From the NCBI GenBank assembly GCA_964035545.1, contig OZ037767.1, forward strand, positions 13,976,801-14,040,800: a stretch of DNA of 64,000 bases, given 5' to 3'. Source of the DNA: Bugula neritina. Taxonomy: Eukaryota; Bryozoa; Gymnolaemata; Cheilostomatida; Bugulidae. Positions 1-12,034 of the stretch are shown here, one piece after another. The notes under the pieces were generated by a model, which was not told the origin of the DNA, ran no database searches, and saw only the letters and a list, made by a program, of their open reading frames with translations. Within the stretch, counting starts at the first letter, position 1. Each line of letters starts with the position of its first letter. Position numbers and translations under genes: made by a program.

Positions 1-414
1 TTGTTTTATTCAAAGCCTAAATTTTTTACACCTACCAAATAACCAGTAGCTACAAATCTACTACCAACTAACCAGTGAAAAACGTAGTTCTACATTCACA
101 AGGTGGCAATAGCCTATTTCAAGTGGAAAAAATATTTCTACCAGAATTCTTACTTTCCATCTTCAATATTCAATGCCATTAACTAGGGGTATGACATAAC
201 TAGTTTGATGATGTAAGCATCTCTTTCAAAACCATAAAATTCCAGTTGGTTCACCCAAACTGATATCTATTTATATTTTATAGCATTTCTATGAATAACA
301 AACAGTGAATACTATCAAAGTCAACAGAGTTAGTAGGTCAAGACTTGAAACTACCATCAACCCCACTTTTGTAACTCATCACATGATCAACTTCACATGT
401 TCAGATTTCCTTAC

Positions 415-1869
415 CTCGGCCTTTTGAGTTGCATGTGGGAGGTGGAGATGTTGAGGGGATGGATACAGTGTCCGACTTTTGTGCACTGGAAGGTGTACTG
501 GTTCCCAGGCTATCACTGTCTGTCAGAGCAGTGTTGAATGTCAATACAATACCCTCTCCGAAAGTCACAACCATATTGTCAGATAATATCTGGTAAACCA
601 CACAGTTATTCCATCATCTCATATACAGACACACACTCGTGAAACTTATAGACAATAATAAAAGCTGGCATCATATAAAACCATTTTAGCAACACTTTTC
701 AAAATCATAATAGGTTTGACATCTATTAAGCTGTTAACTACTTCATGCTGCTGTGATGAAATTTATATTACTTTAGCTCAATGGTGATGAATTAAACACA
801 TCTAGTATAGTTTAATTTAAATAGCTGTGTAAGCTATAGCTAGTTAGATAAATACAGGATTTATGCTTATGAGCTTATGTCAGCTATAAAGATATAGTTA
901 CAGCCTGTCTATAAAAATACAAGTTATATCTGTTAAATCTATAATATGGTATTGAAATTTAATTTGAAACTAAAACAATGAAAGTCAGCTGTTGCTAGAG
1001 TTCATACAGCAGAATTGGCTTGTACACATTTTTGAAAGAAAGATTGGGGTGTACATACCAGCTCTTGTATTGACTCATTTTTCTGCACATAAACTGAGGC
1101 TATAAGGTCCTTGGGGAATATTTTTCTGTCATTAGAGCAGGCAATTCCACCACCATTCCAGTTGGTTGGATCATCATAGTTGGTGTTTTTGGTCCATGTT
1201 TTAACATCACTTGTGACCAGAGCTGAAATAATAGAATACAATGCTATAGTGATAGCATCAACTGGCATTCTTGTTGATCACTCAAGCTTAAACAAAGTTT
1301 AATAAAAATGCTACAGTGTATTGCTTTCTTCTACTTCTACTAAGTGATGTTGCAACTGATGGCACATAAAGTTAATTAAAGTTATAAACTGTATTATGAA
1401 GAGTGTTTGTCTTGAATGTTTTGCAGACAAAACTAAAAAACAACATGAACATAATATGTTTTTGATGCACTCATACTGATACTCTCACTATAACTGTATT
1501 GGTGTTACTATTAGTATTAAAATGACTTATAGTTATAAGTATTAGTATGAGTATACAACTATAAGACTTTTAGCTCATTGATATAGATGGGCAATATAGA
1601 TACAATTATTTTGCAATTCTGTTGTAATAGTCTATAGTAATACTAATAGATTTACAGTTTAAAAATAGTTGGCAACAATGAGCATAAATAACAGCATAAG
1701 ATGAAGAATTAACCAGCCAAATGTAAAACTATCACTATGACTAAAGTTTAGATTTTGCCCCAAAAGACAAGGCATCTAGAACTAACAAAAATAGAAAATA
1801 GAGACCATAATATGTTATAAACTTACCTATTAACTGGCTGATAACGGCAGCTAAAATCAACAGCTTCAT
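415..1869 (-). CDS. AMN: Amnionless-like protein, 5' exons (partial)
   Basis: Three exons were joined by phase: 1869-1827, 1222-1059 and 589-415. The model starts with a signal peptide (MKLLILAAVISQLIA). It continues with a WTKNTNYDDPTNW block, an IACSNDRKIFP block and VYVQ. This order (W-x3-NT-x-Y/F ... NW ... C ... FP ... V-V-Q) is the N-terminal signature of amnionless, the membrane partner that carries cubilin to the apical surface for endocytic uptake in vertebrates. The third exon (ILSDNMVVTFGEGIVLTF) fits the next beta-rich segment and ends in a Ser/Thr/Pro-rich stretch. Donors are GTAAGT, GTATGT and GTAAGG; acceptors are TTTCAG and TACCAG. About 127 residues are visible; the rest, including the expected transmembrane segment, lies beyond the left edge. 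I saw no exon in 1-400. Family assignment rests on recalled motif order, not an alignment. Confidence 0.78.
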
Positions 1870-3383
1870 GACTGAGTTACTTGACTGCTGCCTAATAATT
1901 GATAACTGTGTGGAGCCAGTCTGTAACTGGTACAGGGAGGCGTGTCTATTCTAATTGAATTCAGTTGAGCAGTGAAACTGAATACTTGAGTTCAAAGGTC
2001 ATAGGGTTCAATTGTAAATTAATTGATGGTTGCCATAGTGATGAGATTGCATTGCAAAACCACTTTGCTATTTGATTATCCAATAAAGATTAGGTATTTC
2101 GAAATTATGAGAACTGGAAGAACCTATAAATTATAATTGTCAGTTGCATTTAGAATTTGACGCATTATGAGCACATAATTTTAAGCATGATTTATGCCAC
2201 AAGTATAAACTATTTTCTGGATGAGCTTCTTGGGTCAAATATCAACAAGGTAAACACTAGCTTCTCGGAATCTTTCTCCATACATAAAATGATGACATAA
2301 ATTTTAAACTGCATTTGATACAATCTTTTTAAAATAAATTATAAAGTTAGACCTCAGAATTTAATAAAAAAACAGCTTAGAACATTTTACTTCAATTATT
2401 ATAGTTACTTAAAATTAGGCTCCTTCAATGTCATTTAATACAACATCATTGTTTGAGTTTTTGAGACTTGATATTTTAAAAAACTTGTTTGTAGGGTGTT
2501 GATCCAATTTGAAGAAATTTAGTTAGAGTTGCAAGCATTTTATGCAAGACCATACTGGCAATGTGACCTAGAGGCTTTAAGGTAGTGCAGAGACAAGTTG
2601 ACTGAATGTCCGAGCTAGCAGCACTAATGATGACCTTGTGGAATTTAAACCACCACCTGAGGCATATTGGCCTTACAGACTCATTTAAAATGTTGGCCCA
2701 GACTATTGCTACTAATAAAAGATCTATTAGATATGCATTTTAAACAAAATAGCTTTTAAAAAAGTTATTAAACCAATTTATATCAAAACAATAATTCATT
2801 AATGTGAGATGCGCATGTACAGCTTATGAGCATTATGATTAGTAGGACATAACCAAAAGATGGTGGGGGGGGGGTCATTACAGGCTACTATATTATACTA
2901 CTAAGCATCATGGGTCCTATAAAAGAACCTGGAGCAAAACCCATTTAATGACTTTTATAACTATATAAATATTCATTTTAAAATACATGGGGGTTGCTGC
3001 TTTACATTAAAAGATTGTTGATGTCAACAAAAGCAAAAAGTTAATCATAATTATGATTACTTCCACATGTATATGATCAGCTGATAAAGCTATTTAGTAA
3101 TGCAGTGTGTTATGTTTACAGCTGTTTTTGCATTTCATGCAGTTATCTAAGAATTATCCTCCCATACTTTCTCTAACAATTATTGATACTTAGAAGTTGT
3201 CTTCTCAATAGATTATTAAATGGTTTAACAGCAACCAAGTTTCACCCTTCTTTGTAAGACACAAATTCATGAGCTTTTTATGAAATATTATTCACTTTAA
3301 CTGAAAAATATTTTTGTGAATTTTTTAAATTGTAAAGGTAATTTAGACAATAAAAATGTGACACCGCATGTGAAAAATAATTT
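1870..3383. other. Intergenic, AMN to SRP9
   Basis: AT-rich sequence with no exon I can support on either strand. It holds the AMN promoter side (no TATA box seen close to the start) and a run of nine or more G at about 2864-2874. Confidence 0.5.
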
Positions 3384-3455
3384 TGCCCACACTGGGAATC
3401 GCACCCAGGACTTCCGACTTGCAAGCAAGTGTGCTAACCATTACACCACGGGGAC
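3384..3455 (-). repeat. tRNA-like element, family 2
   Basis: A 72-bp element reads on the minus strand from GTCCCCGTGGTGTAATGG to GATTCCCAGTGTGGGCA. It has an A-box-like D arm that pairs (GTGT/GCAC) and a B-box-like T arm. The anticodon arm around CTTGCTTGCAAG pairs poorly in the normal tRNA register, so a working tRNA is unlikely. The same sequence recurs near 26.2, 46.2, 47.7, 48.9, 51.6, 51.9, 53.2 and 63.6 kb, which marks a dispersed tRNA-derived repeat. Confidence 0.6.
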
Positions 3456-3594
3456 TACTGGGTAAACTTATCGCTACAACATGCATCCTGCTATTATATA
3501 GTTCCTTTAGTGAGAAGAGTTGTATTTACAATATAAGAATAACTTGTACTATTAATAACTTACATACAACAACAAGATGTGACAAAAAATCACC

Positions 3595-3715
3595 ACATGG
3601 CGTGACACCACATGTCGTGACAACCGCATAGCGTGACACCACATGACGTGACACCACATGGTGTGACACCACATGACGTGACACCACATGTCGTGACAAC
3701 CGCATGGTGTGACTA
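3595..3715. repeat. 15-bp minisatellite
   Basis: About eight head-to-tail copies of a 15-bp unit close to CGTGACACCACATGA, with variants such as TGTCGTGACAACCGC. It lies just downstream of the SRP9 stop codon. Several units contain TGACGTG, which resembles a CRE/E-box core, but this may be chance. Confidence 0.8.
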
Positions 3716-3750
3716 AACATCAATATATAAAATACAATAAAACAAAAAGT

Positions 3751-5876
3751 CTATTTTGTTGTCATCACTCTCATCAGGTGTCCAGAGAACTTCTCCATTT
3801 TCTTAAGATCTGATGACAGATCACTTTTATATTGAATGCACTGAAAATACAATTTATGGGCCTTAGAAACCAAAATTTATAAAAACAATATTGCATAGAC
3901 AAAACATGCTAGCAAAGTCAATCCCAAAATTGTGGTTTTATAGCGTTGACTTACATTTCAAGAATGGCAGAGATGTTTTTTATAAATAAATAATCGCTGA
4001 AGCACTTCATTAATGCAGTATTAAATTATTCACATATATTTTGGCTATCAGTTAAATACAACTTCAGGGTAGTATGTCCAAGCATATTGGTTTTATATTA
4101 ACTCTGTGTATACATGGTCTTGAATTAATTCAAATTGATAGCTCATTTGCTGGTGGTATTACAGTTAGGCTCAGTGTTCACAGCACTACAGAGCTGATTC
4201 AGACTATTAAAATTTAGCTTGAGCTACAATTAAACAACTAAAGATTTTAGACTTGAGTGAAAACCAAACAACATAATAAAATGGAAGCATAACAAAAGTT
4301 AATTTCAACTTAAAATACCACTATTTGATAAATTTTACTAGAAAAAATAATTATTCGAGAGATAACCTTTTACTGTAAGCTAGTGAGACGGCACACTAAA
4401 AGAGAAATACCGTTGACTCACCACAACGTCATTAGTCATTTTGACAACAAACTTCCCTTCAGCGTGAATGTACTTCATGACAAACCGACACTAAAATGAA
4501 GGAGAGACTATAAAGTTAGAAGCCAAAAAACTCACAAATTATAGAAATATAAAAGTAAACATAGTCTTACTATGAGAAAGTATGCAGCATATATTATTGC
4601 TAAAACTAAAGCTTCTGATAACTTTGTTTGGCAGATTATCATTTGAAGAGTTGAAATTTCAGCTCAAATTTCAAAGTCGAGTAAATTTGAACCAGAAGGC
4701 AAGTGGTGAGACAAATCTAAAAACGTGTATTATTGAACAAAATCACAAGCAAAGAAAATCAGCTGAAACAAATTTAAAAGCATCTATTATATAACTATTT
4801 TGATATTAATTTAGAAAACAAATACTCATTGAAATCGATTAAAAAACAAATCTTGGCAGATTATTCAAACCTCATCTCTCTCACACCATATCTACATATC
4901 TACGTCATAATAAAGAAATGAACTGTAGGCGTCAATTACTTTATTTTTATCTACTTTTCATTATGTGCTTCACTTTTATATAGTGACATCTCCTTAAATA
5001 GACCATGGTATTAGACTGAATCAGTTAAAAATATTTAAATACTTAATGCATTCTTTCAAGTTTAGTTATTTTTCGTGATAAATTAATAATAACCAAGTTT
5101 AAAACTTAATTAATGCTGCTCTTGTATATTTTCAGTTTCACATTGATATTTTCTTTGGACTATTCTAAATTAGCATGAGTAGTAGTCAATTGTTACAACA
5201 CACAATATTACCAATTGTTAGTCCATTTTACTGTTAATTGATTTAAAAAAATTTAACATGGGTACAAGATCAGAATCATAATATTCATATTGATAATCAT
5301 TATGTAATAACTGCAAATACTAAAATTCCATATCATGCTATACTAAGTCTAATAGTAAGAGCATGATTACCACTTATAGTTAGTGCTATAGAAATTATTT
5401 TTTTCAAAACCAAATTAAAATTTGGTTATTTCTTATTCACTAAAACTTTACACCAAAAATTCAATTTTTCAACAAGCTTACGGCATCCAAAAATCAAAAC
5501 GCCCAGGCTACAACTAAAAATAAAATTAAATCACTAATAACTAAAAAAGTAAAACTAGTTCAACGTAAAAGTAAACTCAGTAATACAAAATAAAAATGGT
5601 ATAATTCAAATCAAAAAATGTAAATAACTATTATAAATATTAACAGTATGGGTATCACCATCAGTATGAGTATCACTAATATTGATACCAATATTATAAT
5701 GGTAGTCATTTCAGAGGTTAAAGTTAATTATAATTGCTTTCACCAGCCATAAATGATTAATTAATAATTGAACAATTAATTATTGCCAATTCTCAACTGC
5801 CTACCTTTTGGGGATCAGATTTATATAGCATATCAGCATTTTTTTCAAATTCGTCCCAATTCTTTGTAGAAGTCAT
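3751..5876 (-). CDS. SRP9: Signal recognition particle 9 kDa subunit
   Basis: Three coding exons keep phase 0 throughout: 5876-5805, 4490-4422 and 3840-3751, giving 76 residues. The first reads MTSTKNWDEFEKNADMLYKS and ends in DPQK, matching the SRP9 start (W-E-E-F ... A-x-x-L-Y ... D-P). The second is built on RFVMKYIHAEGKFVVKMTND, like the V-L-K-Y-R-H-S-D-G core. The third (IQYKSDLSSDLKKMEKF then HLMRVM) matches the C-terminal helix. SRP9 pairs with SRP14 on the Alu domain of SRP RNA and mediates elongation arrest. Every exon is too short to stand out as an ORF. Splice sites are GTAGGC and GTGAGT donors with TTTTAG and TTTCAG acceptors. A possible acceptor just upstream of the ATG (CTTGTAG at about 5900) suggests a non-coding first exon. 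The protein is slightly shorter than human SRP9 (86 aa), mainly at the C-terminus. Confidence 0.88.
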
Positions 5877-8032
5877 GTCAGTGTCACATGTGCCTGTGGC
5901 TACAAGTATAAGTATAATTATTACTAAGTCAAAACTCCAACTTTTAGTTTGTTATTTGTTATTGTGTTCGACTATCACTAAGCATAAACTTCTTACTGAA
6001 CACTGAACAGTGAACAGTATCAGTATCACTATCAGTATCAGTATCAGTAAGAGCATGAATAAAAAAATAATCGTTCGTGTGAAAGAAGACACAGATTAAA
6101 AACTTTTAGTGACTTACAACTACAAAGACACCAGAACTATGTCTGACAAGCAAATGTACCTATTAGTATTACTCAATTAGTATTACTATTAATATTACTA
6201 TAATTATTACTTAATTAGTACTATAAATTATTAGTAGAATTATTATTTTCAACATCTGTAACGAGCAACGTATACGTCCTTGACATAGAACTATTTCAAA
6301 TTCTATTTCAAGTTTGATCATACTAACGGGTTCAACATTGAATCACGCAGTAAAAACGTGAAGTTACAACGTTTATGAACGTTGTAATACCATAAATTAC
6401 ACAGATGAAGACCTCAATGTAGCCGCGGTCCTAGATGCCAGAGTGAACGCATTACTATAATAATATATTCTGACTATTGGCATCGCAATATAAAAGTACT
6501 GCTAGCTTACAAAAGCTGCATGCGAATTCAAATTGATTTTGTGTTTATATGCAAATGCCCAAGTCGTAGAAGAAAGTTGCATGCTGTTTCCCTGCGATGA
6601 TTTTTTTTATTGAAGTGAAAGGTAGATTTAAAACATAGCCTACTGGCAGTAAATTTTAAGAGGTCAAAGTGAAAGTCAAACTCTAAGTTCTTACAGTTAC
6701 TGTTAGAGTTACTCTTACTCTTACTCTTAGACTCAACTTAGAGTTAGTCTTTCAGCTGACTGTGAGTTTCAGTTTGAGTTTGCTCTCACGTTTTAGTTTA
6801 ACTTTAAATTTTAACTAAAATTAAAAAGTAAAGTCTTACTAATATTAATTTAATATAGATTATAAATATTAGATATAGTTGTTGAAATAGAGAAAGAATG
6901 AGTGTGATTTCTTCATCCTCTTTCACTTTGTCCATCATTTTCTCAACAGTGAGCACTATATTATTATGAATATGGATATGTTATTCTCTTTTAGTATTCA
7001 CAATATGAATATTAAATTTAGTATAAATATATTTCAATCAGTGATAATAATGGTAAAAATTTAGATTTAAAAATATTTTTTATAATCATAATGTGTCATT
7101 TATTACTACTAGTGATATATTTATGATTTTATCTAATGCTTACTATAATTGCAGTTTTAACATATTTCTTGTCCTTTGGCTTTGGTTTTGCTTAAAATAT
7201 TCTGCTAAAGATTTTAGCTCATCTTAAAAATGTATTTTGAGATTGTCCATTTGATTTTTTGGTGAAAGCATTTTTGTACTCCCTCCACCCAGTAGGCTTA
7301 TTTACATTTTTAGTAGCCTTATACATATTCAGTTTCCCCATTTCGATTCACTAATCTACTCTTATTGCCTTCACTGATTCTTCAAATGATTTATGCATTT
7401 ATCTATTTACTGATTCATGCCTCTGTGCATTTTTCTTGCTTGGATTTCTGCCATACTATTGTTCTTAAATGGAGCCATTCACTCTTACCATTACCTTTAG
7501 GAAATTCTTTATTAAAAATTGTATATTTGCATAAAGTGCCAAAATGTTTTCCATGAAATATTTCAATCACTATTCATAGACATTCATTTCTCTTTAGTTA
7601 TTACTTGTAAGTATAGGTATATAGCATTGCAGTTGTATTATTATATTTAGGTATTATTTATTGCCATAGGTAGTATTATCGCTGAATTATTTTCTTGATA
7701 TATTGCTTATTAGGGTAGTTCTGCTTGGGGCAAAAGTTTGAAACACGTAAAAAACATTTAATTAATGAGTTTTAGTTTTGATTTTGAAATCCTTTCTATT
7801 AGAAATGTGATTAAGCGAAGTACCTCTACATATTGATATTAAGTCTAAATTTATATACACTGTGTCTTCACATTAGTGTCACTCTATTATTTGTTCAGCA
7901 TTTGAATAAATGACAGGCTTGATGATAGTAGGTATGTTTGTGGCTGTTTGGTCTAAAAGTTAATTTACTTTAATCTTGATTTGAAAGTAAATTTATTTGT
8001 GTTTCAGTATAAATTGCTTCTCTCCTTATGTG
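5877..8032. other. Intergenic between divergent SRP9 and KLHDC3
   Basis: The two flanking genes point away from each other, so this interval should hold both promoters. It contains short ATCAGT-type repeats near 6015-6055 and TACTATTAG-type repeats near 6160-6240. A less AT-rich patch at about 6360-6470 is a plausible shared promoter zone. A splice acceptor (TTTGTGTTTCAG, ends 8007) shortly before the KLHDC3 ATG implies a 5'-UTR exon somewhere here. Confidence 0.4.
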
Positions 8033-11000
8033 ATGGCAAGTTGGACAGCACACATAGAGGGAGGGCCCAAAAGAGTTAACCATGCAGCTGTGTGTATTGA
8101 CGGGTACATCTATAGCTTTGGAGGTTATTGCACAGGCGATGATTTTGGTGTGCGACAAGATATTGACATTCATGTATATAATACAGGTTTGTTGTTTCAT
8201 CAGGGATGGCTGGCTTCAACAGAAAAACCATGTTTTTATAACTGTGCTCCCATTGCTAATTTCAGTACACCTTTTTGAAAGTATTACTTTGTATTGGTTA
8301 GTCATTTTTTTTTAAAAAATCAACTAGTGGTTTTATATAGTGCTCAATTATTACATCATTCTATCCTGGCTAGCATATTGTGAAACCAACCCTAATATAC
8401 TTATAACATCCTTTTTAATTTATTTAGCTTCATATAAATGGGATAAAATAGAATATTCTGGCAATAAAGATGAAATTCCATACCAAAGATATGGGCATAC
8501 TGCAGTTGGGTTTGGACAATATTGCATAATATATGGCGGGAGAAATGATATAAATGGAGTCTCTGAGCATGTGTACACTTTTGACGTCGGTAAGCATAGT
8601 GAACTTACTATATGCATTTTGCAGCTTTGCCATTTTCAATAAACTGTCATTGACATTTGTATGTATGTATTTGTATGTGTCTGTATTTGTGTTCTGTGTC
8701 TGTATTTGTGAGTGTGTGCCTGTCTGTCTGTGTGTACTCTTAGACCACATGGAGCTAATAGATTGTAAACTGCTTTCTTCTATATATTTTATCTGATAGG
8801 GAGTTCACAAAACACCATTTGCTTGTCTAAACAAACAGTTTGACTGTTCATCAGAAAATAGTAACTCAGTCAATTATAGTAACCAGCGATATTGTTCATA
8901 ATTTGTAGCCTGCTAAGAAATTTAAAATCAGTTTCAAGGAATACTATTTCACAGAATTTATTTAGGCTACTAGTTTTTCTTGGCTAGCAAAAATATGAGC
9001 TATTCAAAATTAATTTCAACCTTTATGTTACTATGCTTTCTAATTTGCGAGCCATTTTTTAAATTTGCTAATTATGACCCATGCCCTCATGAGTCATACT
9101 GTTACGATTCATACCCAATGACTCATATTCATTTTTATGACTCACATGTTGCAGTAGCCTGTCTTTGCTGTTTCAGTGTCCAGGCGTTGGCACAGGCCCA
9201 AAGTCACTGGCACCTTGCCGTTGGCTAGAGACGGTCACAGTTGTTGTGTTGTTGGCAACTGCATGTATCTGTTTGGTGGCTTTGAGGAGGAATCTATGGA
9301 GTTCTCTAATACTGTGTACTCTCTTAATCTCACTACTTTCAGATGGTCTTTCTGCCTAGCTTCAGTAAGTAGTGGCTAACTTGTTGGATCAACATGTCTT
9401 TCGAAGATTTCTTATAATGTTTTGATTTTTAAATAAATTCTCGAAGCTAGCATTTTACTGTGTGTCGCAGTAAGACTAATGACTTATTTGCTTATGCACC
9501 ATAGTTTCTCTTTTATGATAACTGCATACAAAATAGCAGCTATTTCCAAATGTAATATTGATCATAAAGGGGGAGGAGCCTATTTGGAGAGACTTCCACT
9601 CAGCTACAGCGTGGAGAGACTATATGATAGTCTTTGGGGGCAGAAGTGATGAGGCGGGGCCTATTCACTCGGCCCAGGAACTTTACGATGACACTATTTA
9701 CATGTTTGACACTCGAAATAGTCGGTGGTCTGTGCCGAAAGTAACCGGGCCACTTCCTGTTGGTAGGCGGAGTCACTGTGCATGTAAGTATTGTATTGGT
9801 CAATATTGGTGGGCGAAGCTAGTGGCTGTTGGAGGTGGAGCTACTGAAAAAATTTGGTTTTAGTTAATTTAGACCCTGTTTATAAGTATTCTGGAATATG
9901 ATTATGTCATGAGAGGCAAGACACAGTGGTTAATCTGTATGTTGCTGCAGCGAAGAATAGCATGCAATAAAAGTTAGCAATAATTACTATTAGTTTTACG
10001 TAACCATGGACTTGAAAGCCAATTTGAAAACGACATCAGCAAGCGATCAGAAATCCCAAATCAGCTCAAGAAATGTTGGCACAAAATTTATTATAGTACA
10101 AAATTGTTTATACATAAAACCCTCAGTTTGTAGGACTATTATGATAGCTGAGAGATATTAGAATATTTTAATACTGTGTAAATGATGTGTGTCAGGGATT
10201 CGTTAATCAAATTATTTCCTACTTGGCTTCAAGGTGTATTGTTTGTTGTTTGTTTGACATTTTAGTTGAGCACAAGGACAAATTGTATATATTTGGTGGA
10301 TTTAACAGCAATCTTAGAACCCACTACAATGATATCTTCATGTATAATATCAGTAAGCATTTCGTATAATATTAGTAACTCTTCCGTATAATATTAGTGA
10401 CAGTTCTGTATAATAAAGTGACTATTCCGTATAATATTAGTAACTATTCTGTATGATAATGTAAATTATTATTATCATTATTCAAGTTGGTTTACGTCTT
10501 CATAGAGAAAAAGAGATGGTCGCCATTTAAAGTGGGTGGGAGGTTACCACGCATACGTAGGAGATCTTGCTGTTGCAAAGACGGTAACAGCATCTTTATA
10601 TTCGGAGGCACCAGGTTTGTCCAGACATACTTCCTGTGAACATATACCATAGCTTGTGCTCTTTTGTATTGAAGGCAATTTTGCTGGTAAAAATGTAAAA
10701 CAGATTTAGTGGATCTCCAGCTTGATATGCTGAGTGACAGAACACCTGTAAAGTGGTTGTAGTTACATAATGCTCTGTATCGGAGAGCTATTTTGGTTGA
10801 CAACTTCCCAAGGTTAACCAAAGGTCAAATAGAATATAAGAAGTTGTAGTGTTATCATAAACTTGCCAGGCAGAAATCAGTTGAATGACGTTTTTGTTTC
10901 TACAAGGTGTCATTAAGTTTCACATAATGTATTTTTCATGTCTAAAAATCTAACCTCTGTATTATGCTGGTCATGTGATTTGCTATCTATAATATGATTT

Positions 11001-12034
11001 GTTGAAGCTAGCCAATCACGTTATCTGTTCTATGTTGTAGTCCTGACACTTCTAAGTCCCACCTGCAGTCACTGACAGACCTCTCTGATCTACATGTGCT
11101 AGACATGGGTATGTTGTGTTGTGATTTGCTTGTATTTTTTCTGTAGGCCCTACTACTGGCTGTCTCTTATCACGTGACGTAGATTTATTTCTATTATTAG
11201 CTAACAGGATGTTAGGTCATTAGTTCATTGTTAAATGCAATATGGGTCATTTTACTTAATTTAGTACACACTGGAAATCTCCAGTTTTTAGCTATTTTTC
11301 ACGATTTAGCTGCTAATGAACATGGGTTTTTGCCCAAAACTAGTAAAATATCAATAAATACACCTAAATAATCAAAGTTCTTCTCAATTTTGCTTGATTT
11401 CCCTCGTTTTTCAATTTATTTTTACCTACTTTTGATTGCGGACCATTACGAAAAAAACGTAATGGTCCGAAATCAAAGGTAGCTAAATAAATTGGAAAAA
11501 ACGTGGGAAATCAAGCAAAATTAAGACGAACCTTGATTATTTAGGTGTATTTATTGATACTTTACTAGTTTTGGGCAAAAACCCATGTTCATTAGCAGCT
11601 AAATTGTGAAAAATAGCTAAAAACTGGAGATTTCCAGTGTGTACTAAATTAAGTAAAATGACTCATGTATGTTGGTTACTAGAGCTTTATAATGGAGTTT
11701 TTTCATGTAAAAATAGCAAAATTTAGGATATTTTATTAAGGTTATGATGTGGCAATAATGGTTAATTAGCTGACATTATTCAGGGTTGTGTTCCTAATTT
11801 AACCAAACCTCTGGAAGGACAACTCTCGTTTTACAATAATTTTCTCTCAATACTCTCCTGTTATATTTTCATTCTCTGAGTTGTATTGTTGCAGCACCTA
11901 GTTTGAGGACGCTGTGCTTGATAGCAGTTCTAGAGCACAAGATTCGCTATGAAGGAGTATTACCTGCGTCACTAACTTGTGAGCTGCATATTCTCTCTAA
12001 GGCAGGGGCTAGTAGGTTGGTGCCCAGTGGATAG
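8033..12034 (+). CDS. KLHDC3: Kelch domain-containing protein 3
   Basis: Eight exons join in phase to an uninterrupted 373-residue protein (human about 382): 8033-8186, 8428-8589, 9177-9364, 9570-9783, 10266-10352, 10506-10614, 11041-11108 and 11895-12034. Kelch blades are visible by their GG pairs: IYSFGGYC near residue 30, CIIYGGRND, MYLFGGFEEES, MIVFGGRSDEAGP, LYIFGGFNSN and IFIFGGTS. Diagnostic matches to KLHDC3 are WTAHIEGGPKRVNHAAV at the start, WRDFHSAT, GRRSHCAF, RRRSCCC and SDLHVLDM. KLHDC3 is known as a substrate receptor of CUL2 ubiquitin ligase for C-terminal glycine degrons. The exon 4 acceptor (CATAAAG) has a weak pyrimidine tract but is fixed by phase. The C-terminal tail after residue 328 is the least similar part. 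The terminal intron holds a long fold-back element. Confidence 0.95.
8650..8745. repeat. TG-rich microsatellite
   Basis: Degenerate TGTATG/TGTCTG simple repeat in KLHDC3 intron 2. It creates spurious ORFs on both strands. Confidence 0.7.
9090..9144. promoter_or_regulatory. Three clustered AP-1-like sites in an intron
   Basis: TGAGTCA at 9090-9096, TGACTCA at 9119-9125 and TGACTCA at 9138-9144 lie within 55 bp, just before KLHDC3 exon 3. Each is a perfect AP-1 heptamer core. The cluster could be an intronic enhancer, or a chance result of a local tandem motif. Confidence 0.25.
10352..10458. repeat. About 29-bp tandem repeat in KLHDC3 intron 5
   Basis: Four imperfect copies of CGTATAATATTAGTAACT-like units follow exon 5 directly and overlap its donor region. 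Confidence 0.7.
11242..11666. mobile_element. 425-bp fold-back element (MITE-like)
   Basis: The two halves are near-perfect reverse complements. The left arm starts ATGGGTCATTTTACTTAA and the right arm ends TTAAGTAAAATGACTCAT. The arms meet at GGACCATTACG, six A, CGTAATGGTCC near 11454. There is almost no loop and no coding capacity. No clear target duplication was found. It sits in KLHDC3 intron 7, and its RNA would form a hairpin of about 200 bp. Confidence 0.88.

Noticed and set aside
3384-3455. Functional tRNA gene (anticodon GCA or TGC)
   Set aside because: The anticodon stem does not pair in register and the sequence is one of many diverged copies.
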